From the NCBI GenBank assembly GCA_028701945.1, contig JAQVPT010000024.1, positions 1-20,309 of the forward strand: 20,309 nucleotides of DNA, written 5' to 3'. This document shows, piece after piece, positions 1 to 6,966 of the stretch (its first letter is position 1; every line of letters starts with the position of its first letter). Under the pieces are notes generated by a model. It was not told where the DNA came from and did no database searches. It worked only from the letters and a program-made list of their open reading frames with translations. A program made the translations under genes and the position numbers. The stretch comes from Bacteroidales bacterium. Lineage in GTDB: Bacteria; Bacteroidota; Bacteroidia; Bacteroidales; ML635J-15.

Positions 1-3000
1 CTAAGAAGTACATTAATATAAACGATTGCGTTTGCATTGTTGTAGTTTACTTCGTCATCAGGAGTGAATTCAGTATTTAAAGTTTGATTATCTCCAACCT
101 CAAGAATAGTATTAAAATCTGGATTATAATTAAAACTTCCTGATACATCTGCCGAGGCATTAAGTTGAGTTTCTGATAGTTCTGTTCCAGAATAAATATC
201 TGCTGGATTTTCCCAAGTAATTATAGGTGTTGCTTTAATTATTTCAAAATCATCTGAAATATATGTAATGACATAGTTATTACTCAGGCTTAAATCTCCT
301 TGCCATATTTCGTATAGTCCAGCATTTTCACCTGACTCACGTATAAGCTCGCCTGTAAACACATCAGCTCCAACTAAAGTTCCCGAAACAGTGTAAGTAT
401 ATTCGGTAGGATTCTCATCTCCAAATGTTTTTGATTGATTTGCATCAGCAGTAACAGAAATTGGTTTTTGAGTTATTTCAAAATTATTCGGATTGTAAGT
501 AATATTATAATTACTGCTTAAACTCAGGCTGCCTTGTTGAATTTCATAATTCCCAACATCTTCGCCAGATACTCGTGTTAAACTTCCTGTAAAGCTATCA
601 AAAACGGAGATTGTTCCAGTATATGCGTATGTATATTCAACAGGATTGGCATTTCCATAAATCTTAGTTTGTCCAGCATTTGCAGAAACAACAATTTCAC
701 CTTGTAAGATCTCAAAAACATCACCATTATAAGAAATAATATAATTTGGACTTATCCACAAGCTACCTTGCAAAATATTGTATGTGCCAATATCTTCGCC
801 TGGTTGTCTTGATAAGGCTCCTGAGAAGTTATCGCCAGTTGCAAGTGTTCCTACGTGAGTATAGGTGTATGTAGCTGGATTTGCTTCTCCATAATGTTTT
901 GTTTGATTAGGATTGGCAGTTACTGTAATTGTTTTTTGTGTGATTTCAAAATCTACTGGAACTCCTGAAAAGAGTAAGTGATAATTCGAATTAAGAGCGA
1001 GACTTCCCTGGTTTATTGCATACTCTCCAACAAATTCGCCTTCCTCACGTTCAAGTACTCCTGAAAAGTTATCCCAAGGGGCTATAGGTGAGGAAGTTGT
1101 AAAAGTAAATACCGGATCAGCATCTCCGTATTCTTTAGTTTGGTCTGAATCAATGGTTACTATTAAACTGTTGACATTAATTTGAAAGTTAGCTCCTACA
1201 AAACTTAAATTATAATTTGTACCAAGACTTAATGTTCCTTGTGTTATAGCGTAAGAACCTAAGTCTTCACCAGCTACTCTATTTAATTCACCAGTAAATT
1301 CGTCTCCAGATATTGGTTCTGGTAATGCCGAATAATTAAATGTAGGATCATTTAATCCATAAGGTTTGTTTTGATTAGGAGTTACGGTTACAGTTATTGG
1401 TCTTGCAATAATTTCGAAATTCACATTTGCAACAGACATTATATAATTATTTCCAGCACTTAGTGTGCCTGTTGTAATTGCGTAAAGCCCAGCGTTTTCG
1501 CCAGTTATTCTGCTTAGTGCTCCGTCGTATGTATCTCCCGAAGCAAGAGCAGGACTGGTACTATAATTAAATGCAGTGGGGTCAGATGTTCCATAAATTT
1601 TAGATTGCCCTGCATTAGGTGTAACTATGATTGTTTTAGCAATAATTTCAAACATATTACTTGTATAATCAATTGTATAATTGGAATTTAAGTTTAATGT
1701 ATTCTGTTGAATTTGGTAGTACCCTGCGTCTTCGCCAGTTTCTCTAATTATTGAACCACTAAAAGAATCTCCGACAATTAAAGTAGGAAAGAAAGAATAA
1801 TTCAGTCCAGGATCGGATTGTCCATAAATTTTAGATTGGTTAGGATTTGCAGTAACATATATTGTGCGTTTGGTAATTTCAAAATCTCTGGAAATAAACG
1901 TGATATTATAATTTGCCCCAGCATTAAGTGTTCCAATTTGGATTTCATAAAAGTCAACGGTTTCACCAGCAACACGCGTAAGTGTTCCAGAGAAATTATC
2001 TCCACTTTCCAAGCTTCCTGTTGTTACGGAATAAGTTAATACTGGATCAGCATCTCCGTATTCTTTTGTTTGACCAATATTAGGAGAAACTGTTATAGGT
2101 TTTTTGTTGACAACAAGTGTTTGCGAAATTTGTGGAGCAGCTAAATATGTTGCATTACCAGATTGATTTGCATAAATTACACAAGTCCCGGCACCTATAA
2201 TTGTAATGTTTGAACCATTAGGTCCTCCGCATGTTGCGATATTGTCGTCAGAACTTGTAAAAACCACATCTAAGCCTGAGCTTGCATTTGCAGAAACAAT
2301 AAAATTGGCATCTCCATAAGTTTTAGCTGCAATAGGATTAAATCCGTTTATTGATTGCGGAATTTTATCGCCTGTTCCAGTAATTGTAAAATTATACGGA
2401 TTTTCATCGTAATCATTATTTGCAATACTAATTTCGGCGGTATGTAAACTTGCTGACGAAGGTGTGAAAATTATTGTAAATGTTGTTGAACCACCTGGAA
2501 TAACAGGCGAGCTTGTCGCTGTTTGATTAATTGCAAAATCAGTAGCATTGGTGCCAGATATTTCAACTATTGGTGTTCCGTCAAGCACCAAATTGTCCAC
2601 ACCTGTATTTTCGATTGTAAATGATAATTCAGAGCTACTGTTGCCGTATTGAACAAGTCCAAAATTAAAAGTTCCTTCATTATCAATTTGTGTAGTCTGC
2701 TGATATACGTTTATTTCTCGGCAATTATGAAAAACATACGCTGCACCAGCTTCTGGTCTATTGTTAATACCATCTGCATCAGAATCTTGGTTCATTGCTC
2801 CTGCAATAATATAATTATTACTTATAGCAACATCGCATCCAAAGAAATCTCCAGGTATTCGATCGAGATTTACAATTTTTTGTTCTTGTGTCCAATTTAG
2901 TCCATCGTAATGAAATATATATGCCGATCCGGCAGCATTAAATCCATTGATACCATTTTCATCAAGATCTGAATTATCGGCTCCTACAATTATATAATTT

Positions 3001-4040
3001 CCATCAATATCTACTGAATATCCAAATCTATCATTTTCCTGTCGGTCGGAGGCTACTATTTTTGAATGGAATAATAGTGTTGCTCCAGCACCAGGATTAG
3101 AAAATATATATGCAGCACCTGAATAATTTAGAATTTCGTCCTCGCCATAAGCTCCGACAACAGCAAAATTTTCGCTAATTGCCACATCAAATCCGAAATA
3201 GGCTTGTGTTTTAGGTGTTGGAGCAACAAGTTTTGAAATTTGCGACCAAACAGTTCCGTTATAATAAAATACATAAGCTGCACCAGCAGAAATTGCGGAG
3301 ATTTCATGTTTATTATAAGCTCCTGCAATAATATAATTACCATAAATATTGGTTGAAGAACCAAAGAAATCTGCCGCAGCTCTATCTGACGGGACTATCT
3401 TTTGAGTTTGAACCCAATTGGTAGTATTATTTTGAAAAACATAAATAGAACCAGCACTGTTTAAGTAATTATTACCAGCTACATCTTCATCTTCGCTAGA
3501 AGCACCTATAACAATAAATTCACCATTAATTGATACCGAACTTCCAAAATAATCTTCTATGTTTCTATCAAGAGCTACAATTTTTTGGTGCTGTTCCCAT
3601 GTGCCTGTATTATTATAAAAAATATAAGCAGAACCAGCATCTAGTTTAGAATTTGCACCAATAGCATCATGATCCTCTTTCCGTGCACCAACTACCGCAT
3701 AATCCCCATTAATATCTACCGAATATCCAAAATTATCTCCTGCACTACGATCTGAAGCAACAACTTTTTGCATTTCGACCCAAGTGCCACCAATGTTCTG
3801 TAAAATATATGCTGCCCCAGCTTCTAATAAAGTAGTGCCACCACCAAAAGCATCTTTATCTTGTGCCCATGCTCCAACTATGGCGAGATTACCATCAATT
3901 GCTACTGAATTCCCATAATAGTCTTGTGCATTTCTGTCGGATGCGCATGCCTTAACAATTTGATCCCAATTCTGAGCATAAGACCTTACAGAAAATAGAA
4001 TTATCACAATGATAATAGAAAAAACGCTTTTTGTTTTCAT
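1..4040 (-). CDS. Giant secreted protein: seven-repeat FG-GAP-like propeller, ASH-like domain and eight MBG repeats (C-terminus beyond window)
   Basis: The frame is open from the ATG at 4040 down to base 1 without a stop, so at least 1346 residues are present and the C-terminus is missing. Residues 1-22 form a signal peptide with a hydrophobic core and an SYA-QN type cleavage site. Residues 31-443 hold seven repeats of about 59 residues with the pattern D-R-x(4)-F-G-x-S-V-x-I-x-G-x-x-x-I-V-G-A, then A-G-A-A-Y-I-F, then W-x-Q-x-Q-K-I-V. Acidic loops such as DSDADG near the end look like FG-GAP/integrin-alpha calcium loops, and seven copies would close one beta-propeller. Residues about 444-553 resemble an ASH/choice-of-anchor-D Ig-like domain, followed by an MBG-associated Ig-like domain (about 554-644), eight MBG repeats (645-1268) and the start of another Ig-like domain. 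The architecture suggests a cell-surface or secreted adhesin-like protein. Whether it ends in a type IX sorting domain cannot be seen. The ligand is unknown. Confidence 0.9.
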   Translation of the reverse strand, partial: MKTKSVFSIIIVIILFSVRSYAQNWDQIVKACASDRNAQDYYGNSVAIDGNLAIVGAWAQDKDAFGGGTTLLEAGAAYILQNIGGTWVEMQKVVASDRSAGDNFGYSVDINGDYAVVGARKEDHDAIGANSKLDAGSAYIFYNNTGTWEQHQKIVALDRNIEDYFGSSVSINGEFIVIGASSEDEDVAGNNYLNSAGSIYVFQNNTTNWVQTQKIVPSDRAAADFFGSSTNIYGNYIIAGAYNKHEISAISAGAAYVFYYNGTVWSQISKLVAPTPKTQAYFGFDVAISENFAVVGAYGEDEILNYSGAAYIFSNPGAGATLLFHSKIVASDRQENDRFGYSVDIDGNYIIVGADNSDLDENGINGFNAAGSAYIFHYDGLNWTQEQKIVNLDRIPGDFFGCDVAISNNYIIAGAMNQDSDADGINNRPEAGAAYVFHNCREINVYQQTTQIDNEGTFNFGLVQYGNSSSELSFTIENTGVDNLVLDGTPIVEISGTNATDFAINQTATSSPVIPGGSTTFTIIFTPSSASLHTAEISIANNDYDENPYNFTITGTGDKIPQSINGFNPIAAKTYGDANFIVSANASSGLDVVFTSSDDNIATCGGPNGSNITIIGAGTCVIYANQSGNATYLAAPQISQTLVVNKKPITVSPNIGQTKEYGDADPVLTYSVTTGSLESGDNFSGTLTRVAGETVDFYEIQIGTLNAGANYNITFISRDFEITKRTIYVTANPNQSKIYGQSDPGLNYSFFPTLIVGDSFSGSIIRETGEDAGYYQIQQNTLNLNSNYTIDYTSNMFEIIAKTIIVTPNAGQSKIYGTSDPTAFNYSTSPALASGDTYDGALSRITGENAGLYAITTGTLSAGNNYIMSVANVNFEIIARPITVTVTPNQNKPYGLNDPTFNYSALPEPISGDEFTGELNRVAGEDLGSYAITQGTLSLGTNYNLSFVGANFQINVNSLIVTIDSDQTKEYGDADPVFTFTTSSPIAPWDNFSGVLEREEGEFVGEYAINQGSLALNSNYHLLFSGVPVDFEITQKTITVTANPNQTKHYGEANPATYTYTHVGTLATGDNFSGALSRQPGEDIGTYNILQGSLWISPNYIISYNGDVFEILQGEIVVSANAGQTKIYGNANPVEYTYAYTGTISVFDSFTGSLTRVSGEDVGNYEIQQGSLSLSSNYNITYNPNNFEITQKPISVTADANQSKTFGDENPTEYTYTVSGTLVGADVFTGELIRESGENAGLYEIWQGDLSLSNNYVITYISDDFEIIKATPIITWENPADIYSGTELSETQLNASADVSGSFNYNPDFNTILEVGDNQTLNTEFTPDDEVNYNNANAIVYINVLL
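237..2108 (-). repeat. Eight tandem MBG-type repeats inside the giant surface protein
   Basis: Eight in-frame repeats fill 1872 bp, which is 8 x 234 bp on average, or about 78 residues each with one-residue variations. Each copy has the pattern (K/R)-x-I-x-V-T-x-N-x-x-Q-x-K-x-Y-G-x-x-D-P, then G-D-x-F-x-G, then R-x-x-G-E-x-x-G-x-Y-x-I-x-x-G-x-L, then N-Y-x-I and F-E-I. This matches the MBG family found as stalk modules in bacterial surface proteins. DNA identity between copies is moderate, so these are old duplications rather than a recent expansion. Confidence 0.85.
2712..3950 (-). repeat. Seven FG-GAP-like blades of a predicted beta-propeller
   Basis: Residues 31-443 of the giant surface protein contain seven consecutive copies of a 55-62 residue unit. 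Each unit starts with an (A/S)-x-D-R-like sequence and contains the F-G-x-S/D-V and G-A motifs. Blade 5 is the most divergent because it has lost the D-R opening. Blades 6 and 7 have D-x-D-x-D/N-G loops that could bind calcium. Seven copies is the number expected for an integrin-alpha-type propeller. Confidence 0.75.
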
Positions 4041-4104
4041 GCTTATAAAGTTTTAAAACAATGAATATATTTATAATAACAATGTAAATCGAATAATAAT
4101 CATA

Positions 4105-4112
4105 CAAATATA
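4105..4112 (-). promoter_or_regulatory. Candidate -7 element for the giant surface protein
   Basis: On the minus strand this reads TATATTTG, a full match to the Bacteroidota -7 consensus TAnnTTTG, about 65 nt ahead of the ATG at 4040. A TTG lies further upstream (4139-4141, minus strand), but the 26-nt spacing is longer than the usual 19-21, so only the -7 half is well supported. Apart from this and the heptamer tract near comF, I see nothing else in 4041-4243. Confidence 0.4.
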
Positions 4113-4210
4113 ATAAACATTTGGCTCTATTTAGATTTCAAGTTTAGATATTTTTTCTAGATAATCAATTAAAGTAGTAGTTAGTGGGTAGGAATCAGTA
4201 ATAACAAGTC

Positions 4211-4238
4211 GTGAACAGAAAACTGTGAACTGAGAATT
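4211..4238. repeat. Short degenerate heptamer tract behind comF
   Basis: Four units in exact 7-nt register on the plus strand: GTGAACA, GAAAACT, GTGAACT and GAGAATT. The tract ends 5 nt from the last base of the comF stop codon. In the comF sense direction the unit reads like AGTTCAC, close to the GGTTCAC units behind gltX. Confidence 0.6.
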
Positions 4239-4243
4239 CTTAT

Positions 4244-4939
4244 TTATGCTTCCGCCAAAACTGCAATACTAAGTTTTACCCCATCGACATTTAATAATGT
4301 TTCACCGCAAGCTTCCAAAGTTGAGCCGGTAGTTACAACATCATCAATTAGCAGTAAATGTTTGTTTTGAATCAAGTTTTCATTCTTTATAATAAACTTT
4401 CCCGAAACATTTTTCCACCTATCGTCACGAGTCATTTTTGTTTGAGTAACGGTTTCAACACTTCGTAAAAGAACATCGGTAAGCATTGGAATACCGGTAA
4501 CTGCCGCAATTCCTTCACCAATCATTTCGCTTTGATTATATCCTCTCTGTTTTTGTCGATTAGGGTGCAATGGAACCGGAATAATATAATCCACATCCTT
4601 AAAATTCCCTGATGATACCATTGCTGCACCAAGTTCTTTACCTAGAAGTATTCCAATTTCAGGTTTGTTTTTATATTTGAGACCGTGCAAAAGTTTTTTA
4701 AAGCGACTACCTTTATAATAATGGAATAAAGCAGTTGCTTTTTCTAGTTTTATCCTCCCAATAAAAAGATCCACTATTGGATTTTCTTGATTAAGGCAAT
4801 AATCTGTGCGAGGTAATTCGTACAAACATTTAAAGCAGACTGGAGGCTCGTTTTTTCCTAATGCTACACCACACGACTCACAAACGTACGGAAAAATTAA
4901 AAACCAAAAATCTTCTATATATTCGATTATCTTTTTCAC
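4244..4939 (-). CDS. comF: ComF family protein (amidophosphoribosyltransferase-like)
   Basis: A 231-residue protein of usual ComF length. Cys20, Cys23, Cys35 and Cys38 form a C-x2-C...C-x2-C zinc-finger motif at the N-terminus. The C-terminal half is a type I phosphoribosyltransferase fold with the PRPP-binding segment LLLIDDVVTTGST at 195-207. The family signatures IPVPLHPNRQKQRGYNQSE and T-Q-T-K-M-T-R-x-x-R-W-x-N lie between them. In naturally competent bacteria ComF acts in DNA uptake at the cytoplasmic side. Many Bacteroidota carry it without proven competence, so its role here is inferred from family only. It lies downstream of gltX on the same strand, 289 bp away. The reading frame that overlaps its start at 4878-5084 is not coding. 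Confidence 0.9.
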   Translation of the reverse strand: MKKIIEYIEDFWFLIFPYVCESCGVALGKNEPPVCFKCLYELPRTDYCLNQENPIVDLFIGRIKLEKATALFHYYKGSRFKKLLHGLKYKNKPEIGILLGKELGAAMVSSGNFKDVDYIIPVPLHPNRQKQRGYNQSEMIGEGIAAVTGIPMLTDVLLRSVETVTQTKMTRDDRWKNVSGKFIIKNENLIQNKHLLLIDDVVTTGSTLEACGETLLNVDGVKLSIAVLAEA

Positions 4940-5112
4940 AATGGATTTTAAAATCTAAAAGTAAATTTATTTTTTTAACAATGCTAATTTGATAGAATAT
5001 AAAGTGGAAAATAATTCTTGTGAGATTGAGTTTTTGTGATTTGGTTGAAAAAGAATAAAAAACGGTCAACCATATTGGCTTCACCGAGCTAAAGGTTCAG
5101 GCAATCAACAAA

Positions 5113-5224
5113 CCGCAAACCGCGAACCGCAAACCGCAAACCGCGAACCGTGAACCGCAAACCGCGAACCGCGAACCGTGAACCGTGAACCGTGAACCGT
5201 GAACCGCGAACCGCGAACCGCGAA
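5113..5224. repeat. Perfect 16-copy heptamer tandem array behind gltX
   Basis: Sixteen 7-nt units follow each other without any slip in register. Three variants occur on the plus strand: CCGCAAA (4 copies), CCGCGAA (7 copies) and CCGTGAA (5 copies). The array ends 4 nt from the gltX stop codon, so in the gltX sense direction the mRNA would run straight from the stop into TTCGCGG/TTCACGG units. It is much more GC-rich than its surroundings. The remaining part of this comF-gltX gap, 4940-5112, shows no gene and no other structure. Confidence 0.95.
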
Positions 5225-5228
5225 TAAT

Positions 5229-6737
5229 TTACCGTTTCTCTATCTGCTCAACAAACTTTTTCAATCTCTCTAAAGTATCTTCTTTTCCTATGATTTCAAT
5301 TATATCAAAAACATGAGGTCCTTTTCCTGCACCTACTAATGCTAATCGAAATGGAGACATTACTTTGCCAAAACCAATTTCTGAGCTTTCAATCCATAAT
5401 TTGATAACAGATTCTGTATTTGCAGCAGTAAAATCAATAATATCTGTTAATTTTTCAATTAATGTATTCATAAGTTCGGGAGTACCTTCTTTAACAGTTT
5501 TTTTCAAAAAAGCTTCATCATAATTATTTGGTGCTTGAAAGAAAAAATATGATTCCTCCCAAAGATCGCTAACAAAATTGACTCTTTCTTTTAGCATATC
5601 ACAAATTCGGATGAGGTTTACGTTATTTGTCTTGATGCCTTTTCCCATTAGTAGCGGCATATAAAGTTCAGCAATTTCTTTTCCTGACTTCCTAATTAGA
5701 TACTGATGATTAAACCATTTTGTTTTTTCTGGGTCGAAACGACTTCCGCTTTTACCAACTCTATCGAGCGAAAAAGCTTGAATTAGTTCATCCATATTAA
5801 ATATTTCCTGCTCAGTACCTGGATTCCAACCTAAAAGAGCTAACATATTAACAACAGCTTCGGGAAAGTATCCGTCTTCACGATATCCACGATAAACGTC
5901 ATCGCCATTTATCCATTGAGTTGGAAAAACAGGAAATCCCAATTTATCGCCATCTCGTTTACTAAGTTTTCCTTTTCCAGTTGGTTTTAGAATAAGTGGT
6001 AAATGTGCAAACTCTGGAGCTTTCCAGCCAAATGCTTCGTAAAGTAAAAAATGCAGAGGCAATGAAGGCAACCATTCTTCACCTCTAATTACATGAGTAA
6101 TCTCCATTAAATGGTCATCCACAATGTTAGCGAGATGATATGTTGGCAAACCGTCAGTTTTCATTAATACCTTATCGTCAAGTTCGCTGGTGTTAAACTT
6201 AACTTCACCACGTATAATGTCATTTAGCTTAAGCACTCTATTCTCTGGCATTTTAAAACGCAAAACATAAGGTGTATTATCAGCCAACATTTTTTGAACC
6301 TCGTCATTTGAAATCGTTAGGCTATTTTTTAGATGTTTACGTGATTCATAATTATAAACAAATAAATCTTTGTTTTGCTCAGCTACTGTGCGTAATTTAT
6401 CTAATTCTTCGGGAGTATCAAATGCCATATATGCGTAGCCAGCATTTAAAAGTTGCTTAGCATATTTTTCATAAATATCTCTACGCTCACTTTGACGATA
6501 TGGACCAAAGTCTCCACCTTCACGAATCCCTTCATCGAACTTTACTCCACACCAGTTTAAAGAATCCATAATATATTCTTCTGCACCTTCAACATACCGA
6601 GTTTGATCAGTATCTTCGATACGAAGAATCATAGTTCCGTTGTTTTTCTTTGCAAATAAGTAGTTAAACAAAGCTGTTCTAACTCCGCCAATATGTAAAG
6701 GTCCTGTTGGACTTGGTGCAAATCTTACTCTTACCAT
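5229..6737 (-). CDS. gltX: Glutamate--tRNA ligase
   Basis: A 502-residue class I aminoacyl-tRNA synthetase of standard bacterial length that charges tRNA-Glu with glutamate in the cytoplasm. The N-terminus RVRFAPSPTGPLHIGGVRTA carries the HIGH-type ATP-binding motif (HIGG, residues 15-18). The KMSKS-type loop is KLSKRDG, beginning at residue 257. The glutamate-binding RFAPSPTG segment and the R-G-E-E-W-L-P-S signature are present. The C-terminal third matches the anticodon-binding helical region and ends VEQIEKR. A Bacteroidota -7 element lies 24 nt upstream of the start codon. The 3' end runs directly into the heptamer array. The gene is divergent from the sugar transporter. Confidence 0.97.
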   Translation of the reverse strand: MVRVRFAPSPTGPLHIGGVRTALFNYLFAKKNNGTMILRIEDTDQTRYVEGAEEYIMDSLNWCGVKFDEGIREGGDFGPYRQSERRDIYEKYAKQLLNAGYAYMAFDTPEELDKLRTVAEQNKDLFVYNYESRKHLKNSLTISNDEVQKMLADNTPYVLRFKMPENRVLKLNDIIRGEVKFNTSELDDKVLMKTDGLPTYHLANIVDDHLMEITHVIRGEEWLPSLPLHFLLYEAFGWKAPEFAHLPLILKPTGKGKLSKRDGDKLGFPVFPTQWINGDDVYRGYREDGYFPEAVVNMLALLGWNPGTEQEIFNMDELIQAFSLDRVGKSGSRFDPEKTKWFNHQYLIRKSGKEIAELYMPLLMGKGIKTNNVNLIRICDMLKERVNFVSDLWEESYFFFQAPNNYDEAFLKKTVKEGTPELMNTLIEKLTDIIDFTAANTESVIKLWIESSEIGFGKVMSPFRLALVGAGKGPHVFDIIEIIGKEDTLERLKKFVEQIEKR

Positions 6738-6760
6738 AATTAAAACAATTTATTAAAGTG

Positions 6761-6768
6761 CAAAAATA
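6761..6768 (-). promoter_or_regulatory. Candidate -7 element for gltX
   Basis: The minus strand reads TATTTTTG, which fits TAnnTTTG, about 24 nt ahead of the gltX ATG. No TTG is found at the right distance for a -33 element, so this is a half-site call. A small inverted repeat (AAGAT at 6779-6783, ATCTT at 6791-6795) lies just upstream. Confidence 0.4.
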
Positions 6769-6890
6769 CGAAACTTAAAAGATATTGAAAATCTTAATTG
6801 TCAAACATTTTAATTATTTATAAGTTTGTTCGGCACTTGAATTAAAAAAAGATGGTTTTGCAAGTATTATTTTCACTTTTCGTATTTTAT

Positions 6891-6904
6891 TTAGGCAAAC
6901 CTAA
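6891..6904. promoter_or_regulatory. Inverted repeat TTAGG-caaa-CCTAA upstream of the sugar transporter
   Basis: Perfect 5-bp arms with a 4-nt spacer, five bases ahead of the larger palindrome at 6909. It has no T-tract, so it does not look like a terminator. It may be part of an operator region. Confidence 0.35.
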
Positions 6905-6908
6905 TTTT

Positions 6909-6922
6909 AACAGTATACTGTT
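6909..6922. promoter_or_regulatory. 14-bp perfect palindrome, likely operator of the sugar transporter gene
   Basis: AACAGTATACTGTT is a perfect palindrome. It sits 14 nt upstream of the -7 element TACATTTG, where the -33 contact would be expected. That position fits a repressor or activator site controlling the transporter. The regulator is not in the window, so its identity is unknown. Confidence 0.5.
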
Positions 6923-6936
6923 TTGAATTAAATTTT

Positions 6937-6944
6937 TACATTTG
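6937..6944 (+). promoter_or_regulatory. -7 promoter element of the sugar transporter gene
   Basis: TACATTTG is a full match to TAnnTTTG, 22 nt ahead of the ATG at 6967. The normal -33 TTG is absent at 19-21 nt; that place is taken by the palindrome at 6909-6922. This suggests a promoter that depends on a regulator. Confidence 0.55.
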
Positions 6945-6966
6945 TGCTTACTTAAAAATTAATATT

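Noticed and set aside
2649..2900. Plus-strand reading frame within the giant surface protein gene
   Set aside because: It lies opposite a continuous well-defined coding frame with repeat structure, so it is a shadow. The same holds for the other short frames in 1802-3364.
4878..5084. Minus-strand reading frame overlapping the start of comF
   Set aside because: It overlaps the ComF coding region in another frame, has no recognisable domain or signal, and ComF is complete without it.
5113..5224. Possible CRISPR array
   Set aside because: The unit is only 7 nt and copies follow each other without spacers; there are no cas genes in the window.
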